A stretch of 64,000 nucleotides of DNA from the NCBI GenBank assembly GCA_038252255.1, contig JBBSAM010000012.1, forward strand, positions 62,001-126,000, in the 5' to 3' direction. Under the pieces are notes generated by a model. It did not search any database. It saw only the letters and a list, made by a program, of their open reading frames with translations, and was not told where the DNA came from. The position numbers and the translations under genes were made by a program. The DNA is from Chersky-806 sp038252255 (lineage in GTDB: Bacteria > Actinomycetota > Acidimicrobiia > IMCC26256 > JAENVU01). The stretch's first letter is position 1. Each line of letters opens with the position of its first letter. Below are positions 25,172 to 33,858 of this stretch, in pieces.

Positions 25172-26352
25172 GCGACCGCTCCTTCTCGGATGAGGGCTGT
25201 GATCTCGGCGTCGTCGAGCCCGGCCGCCCGCAACAGCCCGTCCGTGTCGGTCACCGTCGCGCTCCGGACCTCGACCGGAGCCTGCCGGCGGTTCATCCCC
25301 GCGAGCACGCGGCCGAGCTGGCGGAAGTCGCCGTGCTGCGCATCGTGGGCAACGGAGAACGTGTCGCGCGCGGCGAAGTGCGGGTCAGCGACAACCTCGG
25401 GCACCGACGCTACGGCGGACACGCAGGTGTTGGCGGGCCCGAGCTGCGCCACCCACTCGTCGCGGTCACGGCTCGAGAACGCGGCCCGGAAGTCGTTCCG
25501 GATGTCGTCCTGCACCGCGTCGTCGTGCTGGTGCTCGATCCACTGCTCGCAGCCGAGCTCGCGGCAGAGGTTGGCGAAGAACTGCGGTTCGATCGCCCCG
25601 ACCGCCACCCAGGCGCCGTCCCGGCAGGGATAGACGTCGTAGCAGGCGAAGCGACCGGTGAGGAGGTCGTGGCGCGGCGCGGGAACGGCACCCGTCGCGA
25701 GGTGCTCGTCCAGATGCAGCGACATCAGCGACAGCACGCCGTCCGCCACCGAGACGTCGAGGTACGTGCCGGCACCGCTCGACGAGCGGGCCACGAGCGC
25801 GGCGAGGATCGCGATCACCGCGTGCATCCCGCCGCCCGCGCCGTCGCCGATGGTCGCACCCGGCAGCGCCGGCCCACCGGCGGCGTCACGGCCCGAGCAG
25901 TCGAGGTAGCCGCCGACCGCGAGGTAGTTCAGGTCGTGGCCGGCCCACTGCGAATAGGGCCCCTCCTGCCCGTAGCCGGTCGTGGAGCAGTACACGACGC
26001 CCGGGTTCACGGCTCGGACGGTCTCGTACCCGATGCCGAGGCGCTCGACGACTCCCGGGCGGAAGCTCTCGATGACGACGTCGGCGAGCGCGGCCAGGCG
26101 CAGGAACGCGTCACGGCCGGCATCCGTCTTGAGATCGAACAGGGCGCGCTGCATGTCGCGGTGACCGGCGTAGGCGTAGAACGGCGGCGTGATCTGCACC
26201 CCACCCTGCTTGGGAGTGGGACCGACCTTCACCACGGTCGCGCCGTAGTCCGCGAGCCAACGGGACGTGCGCGCGGCCGGCCCGACGCTCGCGAGGTCGA
26301 GCACCGTGATGCCGTCGAGGAGGCCTCGGCCCCCGGATTCCGAGCTCGTCAC
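25168..26352 (-). CDS. Class III (CaiB/BaiF) CoA transferase
   Basis: 394 residues from GTG 26352, one base after the stop of the upstream acyl-CoA dehydrogenase. The frame extending to 26421 is Arg/Ser-rich and not real. The N-terminus LLDGITVLDLASVGPAARTSRWLADYGATVVKV is the family's nucleotide-like fold. The expected catalytic Asp lies in GPYSQWAGHDLNYLAVGGYLD. Later blocks include GGMHAVIAILAALVAR and YDVYPCRDGAWVAVGAIEPQF. It would activate a carboxylic acid by transferring CoA from another thioester, or act as a racemase; the neighbours favour activation of a catabolic substrate. Confidence 0.87.
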   Translation of the reverse strand: MTSSESGGRGLLDGITVLDLASVGPAARTSRWLADYGATVVKVGPTPKQGGVQITPPFYAYAGHRDMQRALFDLKTDAGRDAFLRLAALADVVIESFRPGVVERLGIGYETVRAVNPGVVYCSTTGYGQEGPYSQWAGHDLNYLAVGGYLDCSGRDAAGGPALPGATIGDGAGGGMHAVIAILAALVARSSSGAGTYLDVSVADGVLSLMSLHLDEHLATGAVPAPRHDLLTGRFACYDVYPCRDGAWVAVGAIEPQFFANLCRELGCEQWIEHQHDDAVQDDIRNDFRAAFSSRDRDEWVAQLGPANTCVSAVASVPEVVADPHFAARDTFSVAHDAQHGDFRQLGRVLAGMNRRQAPVEVRSATVTDTDGLLRAAGLDDAEITALIREGAVA

Positions 26353-26353
26353 G

Positions 26354-27562
26354 TCAGAAGTTCTTCGGGAGGCCCAGCCCGCGGCGCGCGATGACGTTCT
26401 TCTGGATCTCCGATGCGCCACCGCCGATCGTGTCGATCACGGTGTAGCGGTAGGTGGACTCGGCGCGGGCGGCCATCGGCGCGCCGGGCGCGGTCCGGAC
26501 CCGGAGCTGCGATCCGGGGGCACCGAGATCCATGGACGCGTCCGCGAGGTGCCGTGAGTACTCCGTCGCGAACAGCTTGTACTGCGACGACTCGACCGTG
26601 GGGGGAGGCGCGCCTTCGATCTTCTCCGCCTTCACGGAGGCCGCCACCACGCGCAGGCCCAGGCACCGCGCGACTTCGGCCTGGGTGGACAACCGAGCGA
26701 TCTGTTGCCGCACCACCGGGTCGTCGCGCATCGGCTCGCCGTCGCGCTCCTCGGTGCGTACGTAGTCGCAGAGCACGTCGAGGCGCTGCTTGATCGGCGA
26801 GAACGTGAACATCGTGAACCGCTCGAGGTCCAGCGCCTGCGAGATGTACTGGAACCCCTTCCCGACCTCGCCGACGACGTACTCGTCCGGTACGAACACG
26901 TCCTCGATGAACACCTCGTTCGTGCGCTCGTCGCCCATCGTCCAGATCGGTCGGATCGTCACGCCCGGTTGGTCGAGCGGGACGAGCATGAGCGTGATGC
27001 CGCCGTGCTTGTCGTTCGGGTCGGTGCGCGTCCCGAGCCAGTACCACTCGGCGAAGTGCGCGGAGGTGGTCCAGGTCTTCTGCCCGTTCAACAGCCATCC
27101 GCTCACGCCGTCCTGCTCGGTGCGCTCGGCCTTCAGTCGCATCGACGCCGCGTCCGACCCCGCATTCGGCTCGCTGTAGCCCACCGCGAACTCGACCTCG
27201 TTGCGCAGGATCATCGGCAGGAACTTCTCCTTCAAGAAGTCGTTGCCGTGCGCGATGAGCGTCTTGCCGATGATGCCGACGCCCTTGCCGATCTGGGGGC
27301 CGCCCCGCCGAGCCAGCGCCTCGTTGATCAGGTACTCGTAGACCCCTTCTCCCTCCGAGCCGCCGTACTCCTTGGGCCAGGTCATGCCGAGCCAACCGGC
27401 CTCGCCGAGGCTGGCCATGAACGCCCGCCGCTTCGGCGTGTCGACGATCTGGGCCATGTTCTCGCGGGTGACGTCGAAGACGTCAGGGTCGTCGTGCTCG
27501 TCGAGGAACGCCTCGACCTCCTCGGCGAACGCCTGCTGCTCGGGGGAGAAGTCGAAGTCCAT
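26354..27562 (-). CDS. Acyl-CoA dehydrogenase (FadE-like, larger partner)
   Basis: 402 residues from ATG 27562. Domain blocks include DFSPEQQAFAEEVEAFLDEH, WPKEYGGSEGEGVYEYLINEALARR, FAVGYSEPNAGSDAASMRLKAER (flavin and substrate loop), WLLNGQKTWTTSAHFAEWYWLGTRT and the C-terminal IGGGASEIQKNVIARRGLGLP. It transfers hydride from acyl-CoA to FAD and then to ETF. It is the first gene of the operon, which continues with the CoA transferase, MaoC pair, second dehydrogenase and RibD-like gene. A TetR-type palindrome (27590-27608) lies 28 bp upstream of the start. The longer frame reaching 27946 runs into the preceding gene's shadow. Confidence 0.92.
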   Translation of the reverse strand: MDFDFSPEQQAFAEEVEAFLDEHDDPDVFDVTRENMAQIVDTPKRRAFMASLGEAGWLGMTWPKEYGGSEGEGVYEYLINEALARRGGPQIGKGVGIIGKTLIAHGNDFLKEKFLPMILRNEVEFAVGYSEPNAGSDAASMRLKAERTEQDGVSGWLLNGQKTWTTSAHFAEWYWLGTRTDPNDKHGGITLMLVPLDQPGVTIRPIWTMGDERTNEVFIEDVFVPDEYVVGEVGKGFQYISQALDLERFTMFTFSPIKQRLDVLCDYVRTEERDGEPMRDDPVVRQQIARLSTQAEVARCLGLRVVAASVKAEKIEGAPPPTVESSQYKLFATEYSRHLADASMDLGAPGSQLRVRTAPGAPMAARAESTYRYTVIDTIGGGASEIQKNVIARRGLGLPKNF

Positions 27563-27589
27563 GGCCGTATCCCTGCTGGTCGCCACCCG

Positions 27590-27608
27590 ATCTGACGGGT
27601 CGTCAGAT
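27590..27608. promoter_or_regulatory. Palindromic operator upstream of the acyl-CoA operon
   Basis: ATCTGAC-gggtc-GTCAGAT is a perfect 7-5-7 inverted repeat just upstream of the first acyl-CoA dehydrogenase. TetR-family regulators of fatty-acid or steroid genes in actinobacteria use sites of this kind. No regulator gene is adjacent. Confidence 0.55.
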
Positions 27609-27627
27609 TCGGCCCGCATGATACGGC

Positions 27628-28926
27628 CTACCTGGAGAGGGTGAAGATCCGCCCCTGGCCGGGCGCCACGCTGACCGCGAGAGACCTCACACACTTGCCG
27701 TTCGTGATGTTCCGGCCCCGCACCTCGTTCACCTGGCGGCACGAGCCGTCCCCGGTGAGAGCGAGCGTGACCTTGCGCACCTTCGCATCGAGGGCCGGGT
27801 CGTAGACGACGAAGCCGGACTCGAAGCGGCGGTACCAGGCGCAGCTCCCGGTCCGGGTGTTGCAGTCCGTAGCCCTCGGCAGGGGGTCGAGCGCCGCGCC
27901 GAGCTTGAGATCCACGAGGTCCGGCGCCAGGCCCATCCGGAGGCACCCGCCCGGGACGCGGCCGGCCCCGTCACACAGGTCGTTGCCCGTGTTGAGCACG
28001 ACCGGCTGGCCGGAGAGCTTGGCCAGTGCCCACACGGAACGTTCGTTGTCGGACTTGCCCGGGGAATCGGGCGCGCGTTGGCTCTTGGCCATCTCGACGA
28101 CCTTGCCGCCGGAGAGCTGCGCGTCCGCGCGGAGCCGCGTGATGAGGTCGGGAAACGGGGTCAGATCGACGCTGGCCGCGTTCTCGTGCAAGACGAAGTC
28201 CAGAATGGGCCGGAGGTCGTTCACCGTCTTCGCTCCCGTCGAGGCAGGGCGCAGCAACGGATCATCGAACGGACTCGGGTAGTTGATCGCCACTCTCAGG
28301 CCGAGTGCCTTGACCCGGCGGAGAAGCGCCACATACGCGTCCGACGAGCGCAGCTTCGGCGTCACCGGATCCGAGGTGCACGTCGACAGGGTCTTGCTGC
28401 GCGGGCCGAGCAGTGCCCGTCCGCTCACATCGATGAAGAGACCCTCGAAGCCACGCTGCTTCATCCGCAGCGCGAACGCGAGCATCGCGTTGACGAACCC
28501 GCGCTCGTTGAAGTCCGCGTACCAGAGGAAGCGACTGGAGCTGGTGCCGTCACCGAGTGGCGCACCGGACGGACCACAGAGCCGCCACTGGCTGCGTTGG
28601 TCGGCGGTCGTCCCGTTCCAGGCGCCGGTCGTGGGGAACCAGTTGAACTGGACGTACTTGTACGCAAGCGCACCGGTGGCGCGCGCCTCCGCGGCGCTCG
28701 CGGTGTCGGTGAGCACCATCAGCTTCGGCGTACCGATGGTCGTGAGAGCCTGCGGGGTGATGCTCTGGTAGAGGAAGGTGGCGTTCTCCCGGGCGGGCGC
28801 GGCACCGGCGGCAGTCGCGGCCGCGGGCACGGCGAGCGCGACGACGGTCAGCGCCAGGACGGCACGACCGATCCGTCGCCTCCACGATGCCGGCATCCGC
28901 ACACGCTGATTCTGGACCCTGCCCAT
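27628..28926 (-). CDS. Secreted putative glycoside-hydrolase-like TIM-barrel protein
   Basis: 432 residues. A twin-Arg-containing N-terminus followed by a hydrophobic stretch (RRRIGRAVLALTVVALAVPAAATAAGAAPA) is a signal peptide. The mature part resembles uncharacterised GH114/GH66-like barrels: YKYVQFNWFPTTG, SSRFLWYADFNERGFVNAMLAFALRMKQRGFEGLFIDVSG, and LLRRVKALGLRVAINYPSP. The acidic FIDVSG and ADFNERG loops could carry catalytic residues, but no family assignment is certain. Paired cysteines near the end suggest extracellular disulfides. The start may be the ATG at 28926 or 28896. The product is probably exported to the cell surface or medium. Confidence 0.65.
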   Translation of the reverse strand: MGRVQNQRVRMPASWRRRIGRAVLALTVVALAVPAAATAAGAAPARENATFLYQSITPQALTTIGTPKLMVLTDTASAAEARATGALAYKYVQFNWFPTTGAWNGTTADQRSQWRLCGPSGAPLGDGTSSSRFLWYADFNERGFVNAMLAFALRMKQRGFEGLFIDVSGRALLGPRSKTLSTCTSDPVTPKLRSSDAYVALLRRVKALGLRVAINYPSPFDDPLLRPASTGAKTVNDLRPILDFVLHENAASVDLTPFPDLITRLRADAQLSGGKVVEMAKSQRAPDSPGKSDNERSVWALAKLSGQPVVLNTGNDLCDGAGRVPGGCLRMGLAPDLVDLKLGAALDPLPRATDCNTRTGSCAWYRRFESGFVVYDPALDAKVRKVTLALTGDGSCRQVNEVRGRNITNGKCVRSLAVSVAPGQGRIFTLSR

Positions 28927-28978
28927 GCGGATGCATCGGCAGGCCGGCGGTTCCCTTGACGGCTCATCCCCGGGATCT

Positions 28979-29020
28979 CCGGAGGGGGCGCGGTCCCGCG
29001 GACGCCGCGACGCCCTCCGG
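28979..29020 (-). terminator. Hairpin after the CoA transferase stop
   Basis: CCGGAGGG (28979-28986) pairs with CCCTCCGG (29013-29020), with further GC pairing inside. It begins 4 nt beyond the stop of the leftward CoA transferase. There is no T-tract, so it is a plausible but non-canonical terminator. Confidence 0.45.
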
Positions 29021-29023
29021 TGA

Positions 29024-30277
29024 CTACTCGGAGATGACGCCGTGCTTGCGCAGGGTCGTCAGCGCCTCGTCATCGAGACCGAGCTCGGTCCGCAGGACGT
29101 CGTCAGTGTGCTCGCCGACCCAGGGCACCCGGGTCTCGGGACCTTCGGAGACGTTCGAGAGCTTCACCGGGTTGCCGGGCACGAGCACGTCGGTGGGCTC
29201 GCCGTCGGTCCGGGGGACCTCGACGAGCATGTTGCGGGCGGCCACGTGCGGGTCGGCGATCACGTCCGCCGCCGAGTTGCTCGGCCCGGCGGCGATCCCG
29301 ACGGCAGTGAGCTCGTGGGCCGCCTCCAGCTTGGTGCGGCCGGCTGCCCACGCGTCGACGGCCGGACGGATCACCGTGTCCAGGTTGGGCGCCCAACCGG
29401 CGCGATCCGCAAAGCGCAGATCGTCCTTCCACTCCGGGTGGCCGATCAGATCCGCGAGCGCCTCGAACTGGTGCTCTCTCGAGATCTGCACCACGACGTA
29501 GCCGTCCGAGGCCTTGAACCCCTCGCTGATCACCTCGAGGCCCTTACCCGGCTCCGGCCGCACACCCATGGACCAGAAGTTCGTGACCACGTCCGTCATC
29601 GCCACCATGGCGTCGAGCATGGCGACGTCCACGTGCTGGCCGATGCCGGTGTGCTCCCGGTGCCGCAACGCGGCGAGGATCCCGATGACCGCGTAGAGGG
29701 CCGAGCTGATGTCGCCGAGGGCGCCCACCGGGATGGTGACCGGCGGCTGGTCCGGGCCGGACTTGTACTCGTAGATCCCCGACATCGCCTCGACGACGGA
29801 CGCGTACGCGGGCCAGTCCCGGTACGGCGTGATGTCGGCATTGCCGAAGCCGGAGATCGAGACGTAGATCACCCGTGGGTGCAGCGCGGCGATCGCTTCG
29901 TGGCCGAGACCCATCCGATCCATCGTCCCGGCCTTGAAGTTCTCGGCCACGACGTCGAAGTGCCCGGCCAACGCGAGGAACAGCTCGCGGCCCTCGGGGG
30001 TCTTCAGGTCGAGCCCGACACTGCGCTTGCTCAGGTTGTTCCGCAGATAGGTGGCGCCGACCTTCCGGCCCTCGGGATCCAGCATCGCCGGGGTCGATGC
30101 CCTCCCTGACTCACCGTGGACCGGGTGCTCGACCTTCACCACCTCGGCGCCGAGACGGGCCAGCATCTGGGTGGCGTAGGGCAGTGCCTGCATCTGCTCG
30201 GCCGCGAGCACGCGGATGCCGTCCAGAGGCTTGCCGAAGGCCTGTGCGTCGGGGTTGGCGATGTCTCCGAGCCGCAT
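29024..30277 (-). CDS. Class III (CaiB/BaiF) CoA transferase
   Basis: 417 residues from ATG 30277. The family fold is evident: LDGIRVLAAEQMQALPYATQMLARLGAEVVKVEHP, LRNNLSKRSVGLDLKTPEGRELFLALAGHFDVVAENFKAGTMDRMGLG, YVSISGFGNADITPYRDWPAYASVVEAMSG (Asp in the YRDWPAY block as the presumed CoA-accepting residue), and a long C-terminal arm. It is distinct from the CoA transferase at 25168 and not in its operon. It is divergent from the HMG-CoA-synthase-like/thiolase genes, which suggests a shared catabolic theme, probably entry of a carboxylate as its CoA ester. Confidence 0.87.
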   Translation of the reverse strand: MRLGDIANPDAQAFGKPLDGIRVLAAEQMQALPYATQMLARLGAEVVKVEHPVHGESGRASTPAMLDPEGRKVGATYLRNNLSKRSVGLDLKTPEGRELFLALAGHFDVVAENFKAGTMDRMGLGHEAIAALHPRVIYVSISGFGNADITPYRDWPAYASVVEAMSGIYEYKSGPDQPPVTIPVGALGDISSALYAVIGILAALRHREHTGIGQHVDVAMLDAMVAMTDVVTNFWSMGVRPEPGKGLEVISEGFKASDGYVVVQISREHQFEALADLIGHPEWKDDLRFADRAGWAPNLDTVIRPAVDAWAAGRTKLEAAHELTAVGIAAGPSNSAADVIADPHVAARNMLVEVPRTDGEPTDVLVPGNPVKLSNVSEGPETRVPWVGEHTDDVLRTELGLDDEALTTLRKHGVISE

Positions 30278-30332
30278 CTCGTCACTGTACGAGAGGTCGC
30301 GTCCGACCCCCGGAGCGGGCGAACGCACTGCC

Positions 30333-30346
30333 TAGACTCCCGAAGC
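30333..30346 (+). promoter_or_regulatory. Leaderless-type -10, TAGACT
   Basis: TAGACT (30333-30338) lies 8 nt before ATG 30347, which overlaps GTG 30349. The transcript would begin at or next to these codons, upstream of the HMG-CoA-synthase-like gene. Confidence 0.45.
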
Positions 30347-30376
30347 ATGTGCGAAGTGGAAGCGCCGTCGGCGTGA
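30347..30376 (+). CDS. Possible 9-codon leader peptide MCEVEAPSA
   Basis: ATG 30347 opens a 9-residue frame whose TGA (30374-30376) overlaps the GTG start of the next gene by 4 nt (GTGA). A TAGACT -10 lies just upstream, so the short frame would be translated from a leaderless transcript and reinitiate at the GTG. Alternatively the main gene starts at GTG 30349 in its own frame and this peptide does not exist. Confidence 0.3.
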   Translation: MCEVEAPSA

Positions 30377-31785
30377 CGCGCGGAATCGTCAGTGTCGGCG
30401 GGTACGTCCCGTACCGGCGGCTCCAGCGGTCGGAGATCGCCCGCACCTTCGGCAGCGGCGGGGGCAAGGGCACCCGTTCGGTGGCCTCCTACGACGAAGA
30501 CACCACGACGATGGGGGTCGAGGCGGCCCGGGCCGCGATGCGCGCGGCACCCGGGGTGCGCGTCGACGAGCTGTGGTTCTCGACCGCGGACCCGGCGTAC
30601 CTCGACAAGACGAACGCCACCGCGATCCACGCGGCGCTCCGGCTCGACTCCGACTGCGCGGCGCTCGATCTGAGCGGCGCGGTCCGATCCGGGGTCGGAG
30701 CACTGCGAATCGCCCTGCTGGGGCCGGAGACGACCCTTGTCGTCACCTCGGACGTGCGGACCGGGCTGCCCACCAGCCCGGACGAATCGGCCGGCGGTGA
30801 CGGCGCGGCCGCGCTGCTCATCGGCGATTCCGGAGGTGGTGCCGGTTCGGTCATCGCCGAGCATCTCGGGAGCGGATCGGCCACCGAGGAGTTCCTCGAC
30901 CGTTGGCGCACGCCGGGCGACCGCCGCTCCAAGGTCTGGGAGGAGCGCTTCGGCGAGACGAAGTACGTCCCGTTGGGGGAGCAGGCCTGGAGCTCGGCAC
31001 TGAAGGCCGCGGAGCTGACCCCCACCGCGGTGGACCGGGTCGTGGTCACCGGGCTGCATGCGCGCGCCGTGCGCGCGCTGGGGAAGCGGCTCGGCGCGCG
31101 CGACGACGCGATCGTCGACGACCTGGCGATGACCGTCGGCAACACCGGCGCCGCGCATCCCGGGCTGCTGCTCGCGAGTGTGCTGGAGCGGGCCGAACCC
31201 GGCCAGGTGATCGCGCTGGTCGTGCTCGCCGACGGCGCCGACGTCCTCCTCTTCCGCGCGACCGACGCTCTCGCCGCGTATCGATCCGCCCGGCCGGTGG
31301 CCGCGCAGATCGAAGCGGGTGCGGACATCCCCTACGGGAAGTTCCTGTCCTGGCGCGGCATGGTCACGGTCGAGCCGCCCCGCCGCCCCGAACCGGCGCG
31401 CGTTTCGGCGTCCGCGGCCGGGCGCTCCGAGGATTGGAAGCTCGCGTTCGTCGGCTCGAGGGACCGCAGCACCGGCACCCTCCACCTGCCCCCGTCGCGC
31501 GTGTCGGCGGGCGGTGCGGTCGACGACATGGAGCCCGCGCCGATGGCAGACGTCGCGGCCACCGTCGTCACGTTCACCATCGACAAGCTCGCGTACTCGC
31601 CGAGCCCCCCGATCGTGTTCGCGGTCGTCGACTTCGACGGCGGCGGCCGGTTCCCGGTGGAGCTCACGGACGTGGACGCCGCCGCCGTAGCGATCGGGGA
31701 CCGGGTCGAGATGACGTTCCGCCGCTTGTTCACCGCGGACGGCATCCACGACTACTTCTGGAAGGCCCGGCCCGTCCGGGATTGA
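30373..31785 (+). CDS. HMG-CoA-synthase-like / DUF35 OB-fold fusion
   Basis: 470 residues. The N-terminal two-thirds is a thiolase-superfamily fold of the HMG-CoA synthase or KAS III kind (IVSVGGYVPYRRL, DEDTTTMGVEAARAAM, VVVTGLHARAVRALGKRLG, TVGNTGAAHPGLLLASVL). The segment where the catalytic Cys is expected reads ALDLSGAVRSG, with the only nearby Cys at 95. The last 130 residues resemble DUF35: VGSRDRSTGTLHLPP replaces the usual Cys-containing zinc ribbon, and the OB-fold ends DYFWKARPVR. Archaeal thiolase/HMG-CoA synthase/DUF35 complexes channel acetoacetyl-CoA; here two of the parts are fused and a thiolase follows 10 nt later. Catalysis by this chain is doubtful. Confidence 0.82.
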   Translation: MTRGIVSVGGYVPYRRLQRSEIARTFGSGGGKGTRSVASYDEDTTTMGVEAARAAMRAAPGVRVDELWFSTADPAYLDKTNATAIHAALRLDSDCAALDLSGAVRSGVGALRIALLGPETTLVVTSDVRTGLPTSPDESAGGDGAAALLIGDSGGGAGSVIAEHLGSGSATEEFLDRWRTPGDRRSKVWEERFGETKYVPLGEQAWSSALKAAELTPTAVDRVVVTGLHARAVRALGKRLGARDDAIVDDLAMTVGNTGAAHPGLLLASVLERAEPGQVIALVVLADGADVLLFRATDALAAYRSARPVAAQIEAGADIPYGKFLSWRGMVTVEPPRRPEPARVSASAAGRSEDWKLAFVGSRDRSTGTLHLPPSRVSAGGAVDDMEPAPMADVAATVVTFTIDKLAYSPSPPIVFAVVDFDGGGRFPVELTDVDAAAVAIGDRVEMTFRRLFTADGIHDYFWKARPVRD

Positions 31786-31795
31786 GGAGACGCTG

Positions 31796-32986
31796 ATGGG
31801 TTCGCACGGGATCAAGGACCGGGTCGCGATCGTCGGCATGGGTTGCACCGCGTTCGGCGAGCGGTTCGACATGGGCCTCGACGACCTCATCATCGACGCG
31901 TCGGGCCAGGCGTTCAGCTCCGCCGGGATCGACAAGGACGCCGTGGACGCGTACTGGTTCGGCACCGCCCAGAGCGGCATGAGCGGGATCACGCTCGCCC
32001 GCCCCCTCCAGCTCGAGGGCAAGCCGGTCACCCGGGTCGAGAACTACTGCGCGACCGGCTCCGACGCGCTGCGCCAGGCCGCGTACGCGGTTGCTTCGGG
32101 TGCGTACGACATCGCGATGGCCATCGGGGCCGAGAAGGTGAAGGACAGCGGCTACGCGGGCCTGAACGCGTTCCCGGTCCCGAACGACGGCACCGCACGC
32201 ACCCTGACCGCCGCCGCGATGTTCAGCATGGTCGCCCCCGCGTACGCAAAGCGCTATGGGGTGGACGAGACCGAGATCAAGGACGTGCTCGCCCGCATCG
32301 CGTGGAAGAACCACTACAACGGCGCGCGAAATCCGCGCGCGCAGTTCCGGCGCGAGATGAGCCTGGAGACGATCTGCGCCTCTCCGCGCGTCGCCGGCCC
32401 GCTCGGCATCCTCGACTGCGCAGGGGTCGCCGATGGTGCGGCGGCCGCGATCGTGGTGCGCGCCGAAGACGCGGAGCGGTACGCAGAGAAGCCGCTGTAC
32501 ATCAAGGCGTTGGCGCTCGTCGCCGGCAACGGCGCGGGGCTCACGGACCCGTCCTACGACTACACGCATTTCCCGGAGGTCGAGCGCAGCGCAGCCGACG
32601 CGTACGCGCAGGCCGGGATCACCGACCCGCGCCACGAGCTGGCGATGGCGGAGGTGCACGACTGCTTCACCCCGACGGAGCTCGTCCTCATGGAAGACCT
32701 GGGGTTCGCCGAGCGCGGGACGGCGTGGAAGGAAGAGCTCGCCGGCACGTTCGATCTCGGCGGCGAGCTGCCGGTGAACCCCGACGGTGGCCTGAAGAGC
32801 TTCGGCCACCCGGTGGGCGCGTCGGGGCTGCGCATGCTGTTCGAGTGCTGGCTGCAGCTCCGAGGCGAAGCGCCCGAGGAGCGCCGGATCGGCAACGACC
32901 GGGCGCTGGCGCTCACCCACAACCTGGGTGGGTACCCCGGCGAGATGGTCTCGTTCGTCTCGATCGTCGGACGGGAGCAGGGCTGA
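31796..32986 (+). CDS. Thiolase, SCP-x/Ltp-like
   Basis: 396 residues, preceded by GAGGAG. The nucleophile Cys85 is in VENYCATGSDALRQAAYAV. A second active-site block, AMAEVHDCFTPTELVLMEDLG, and the GGLKSFGHPVGASGLRM loop are intact. This divergent group (SCP-x thiolase or Ltp2) includes thiolases and the retro-aldolases of steroid side-chain degradation, which work with DUF35 proteins; the neighbouring DUF35 fusion fits that. It probably cleaves a C-C bond in a CoA thioester. Its stop overlaps the hydrolase start (TGATG). Confidence 0.9.
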   Translation: MGSHGIKDRVAIVGMGCTAFGERFDMGLDDLIIDASGQAFSSAGIDKDAVDAYWFGTAQSGMSGITLARPLQLEGKPVTRVENYCATGSDALRQAAYAVASGAYDIAMAIGAEKVKDSGYAGLNAFPVPNDGTARTLTAAAMFSMVAPAYAKRYGVDETEIKDVLARIAWKNHYNGARNPRAQFRREMSLETICASPRVAGPLGILDCAGVADGAAAAIVVRAEDAERYAEKPLYIKALALVAGNGAGLTDPSYDYTHFPEVERSAADAYAQAGITDPRHELAMAEVHDCFTPTELVLMEDLGFAERGTAWKEELAGTFDLGGELPVNPDGGLKSFGHPVGASGLRMLFECWLQLRGEAPEERRIGNDRALALTHNLGGYPGEMVSFVSIVGREQG

Positions 32987-33858
32987 TGGAACGCCAGTAC
33001 GTCTCCATTCACGGGCACGAGGTCAGCTACCGAGGCGGAGGGTCGGGTCCGGTGGTCGTCCTGATCCATGGGATGGCCGGAAGCTCCGACACCTGGGAGC
33101 CGGTCCTAGACGAGCTGGCCCGGCACTGCACGGTCGTCGCACCCGACCTGCTCGGCCACGGTGACTCGGACAAGCCCCGCGGCGACTACTCGCTGGGTGC
33201 GCACGCCAGCGGCATCCGCGACCTGCTGATGGCGCTCGGTCACGACCGGGCCACGATCGTCGGCCAGTCGTTCGGTGGTGGTGTCGCGATGCAGCTTGCG
33301 TACCAGTACCCCGAGCGATGCGAGCGCATGGTGCTCGTCGCGAGTGGTGGCCTGGGCCAAGAGGTGGCGCTGCTGTTGCGCGCACTCACGTTGCCGGGCG
33401 CCGAACACCTGTTGCCGATCGCGTGCAACGGACGGGTGCGCGACGCCGGTGCTGCTGTGACGGGGTGGCTCGACCGCATCGGTCTCCGGCCGGTGCCGGT
33501 TGTCGCCGAGATGTGGCGCAGCTTCGCGTCGTTGAGCGACGGGCAGACCCGGGAAGCGTTCTCACATACGTTGCGTGCGGTCGTCGACATCCACGGGCAG
33601 CGGGTGAGCGCGTCTGATCGCCTGTATCTCGCGGCGGACGTCCCGACCCTGATCGTGTGGGGAGACCGGGACCCGATCATTCCGATCACGCACGGCATCG
33701 CCGCCCACGAGGCGATCCCCGGCAGCCGGCTCGAGATCTTCGAGGGCGCGGGTCACTACCCGCACTGCGAGCAGCCCGCGCGGTTCGCGGAGCTGCTCGT
33801 GGACTTCATCGAGTCGACGACCCCGGTCGCGAAGGTTGCAGGTTCGGCCTCGCGGTGA
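32986..33858 (+). CDS. Alpha/beta hydrolase
   Basis: 290 residues. The oxyanion loop VVLIHGMAGSSDTW, nucleophile Ser95 in IVGQSFGGGVAMQ, acidic residue in TLIVWGDRDPIIP and catalytic His in GAGHYPHCEQP form a complete triad. Cytoplasmic, with no signal peptide. The ATG overlaps the thiolase stop, and the stop overlaps the next gene's GTG, so all three are translationally coupled. In ring- or side-chain-degrading pathways such enzymes hydrolyse C-C bonds or esters. A thioesterase or lipase-like role is equally possible. Confidence 0.88.
   Translation: MERQYVSIHGHEVSYRGGGSGPVVVLIHGMAGSSDTWEPVLDELARHCTVVAPDLLGHGDSDKPRGDYSLGAHASGIRDLLMALGHDRATIVGQSFGGGVAMQLAYQYPERCERMVLVASGGLGQEVALLLRALTLPGAEHLLPIACNGRVRDAGAAVTGWLDRIGLRPVPVVAEMWRSFASLSDGQTREAFSHTLRAVVDIHGQRVSASDRLYLAADVPTLIVWGDRDPIIPITHGIAAHEAIPGSRLEIFEGAGHYPHCEQPARFAELLVDFIESTTPVAKVAGSASR

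Noticed and set aside
30136..32031. 631-codon leftward frame across the HMG-CoA-synthase-like/DUF35 gene
   Set aside because: Antisense shadow without domain content that crosses a well-supported rightward gene.
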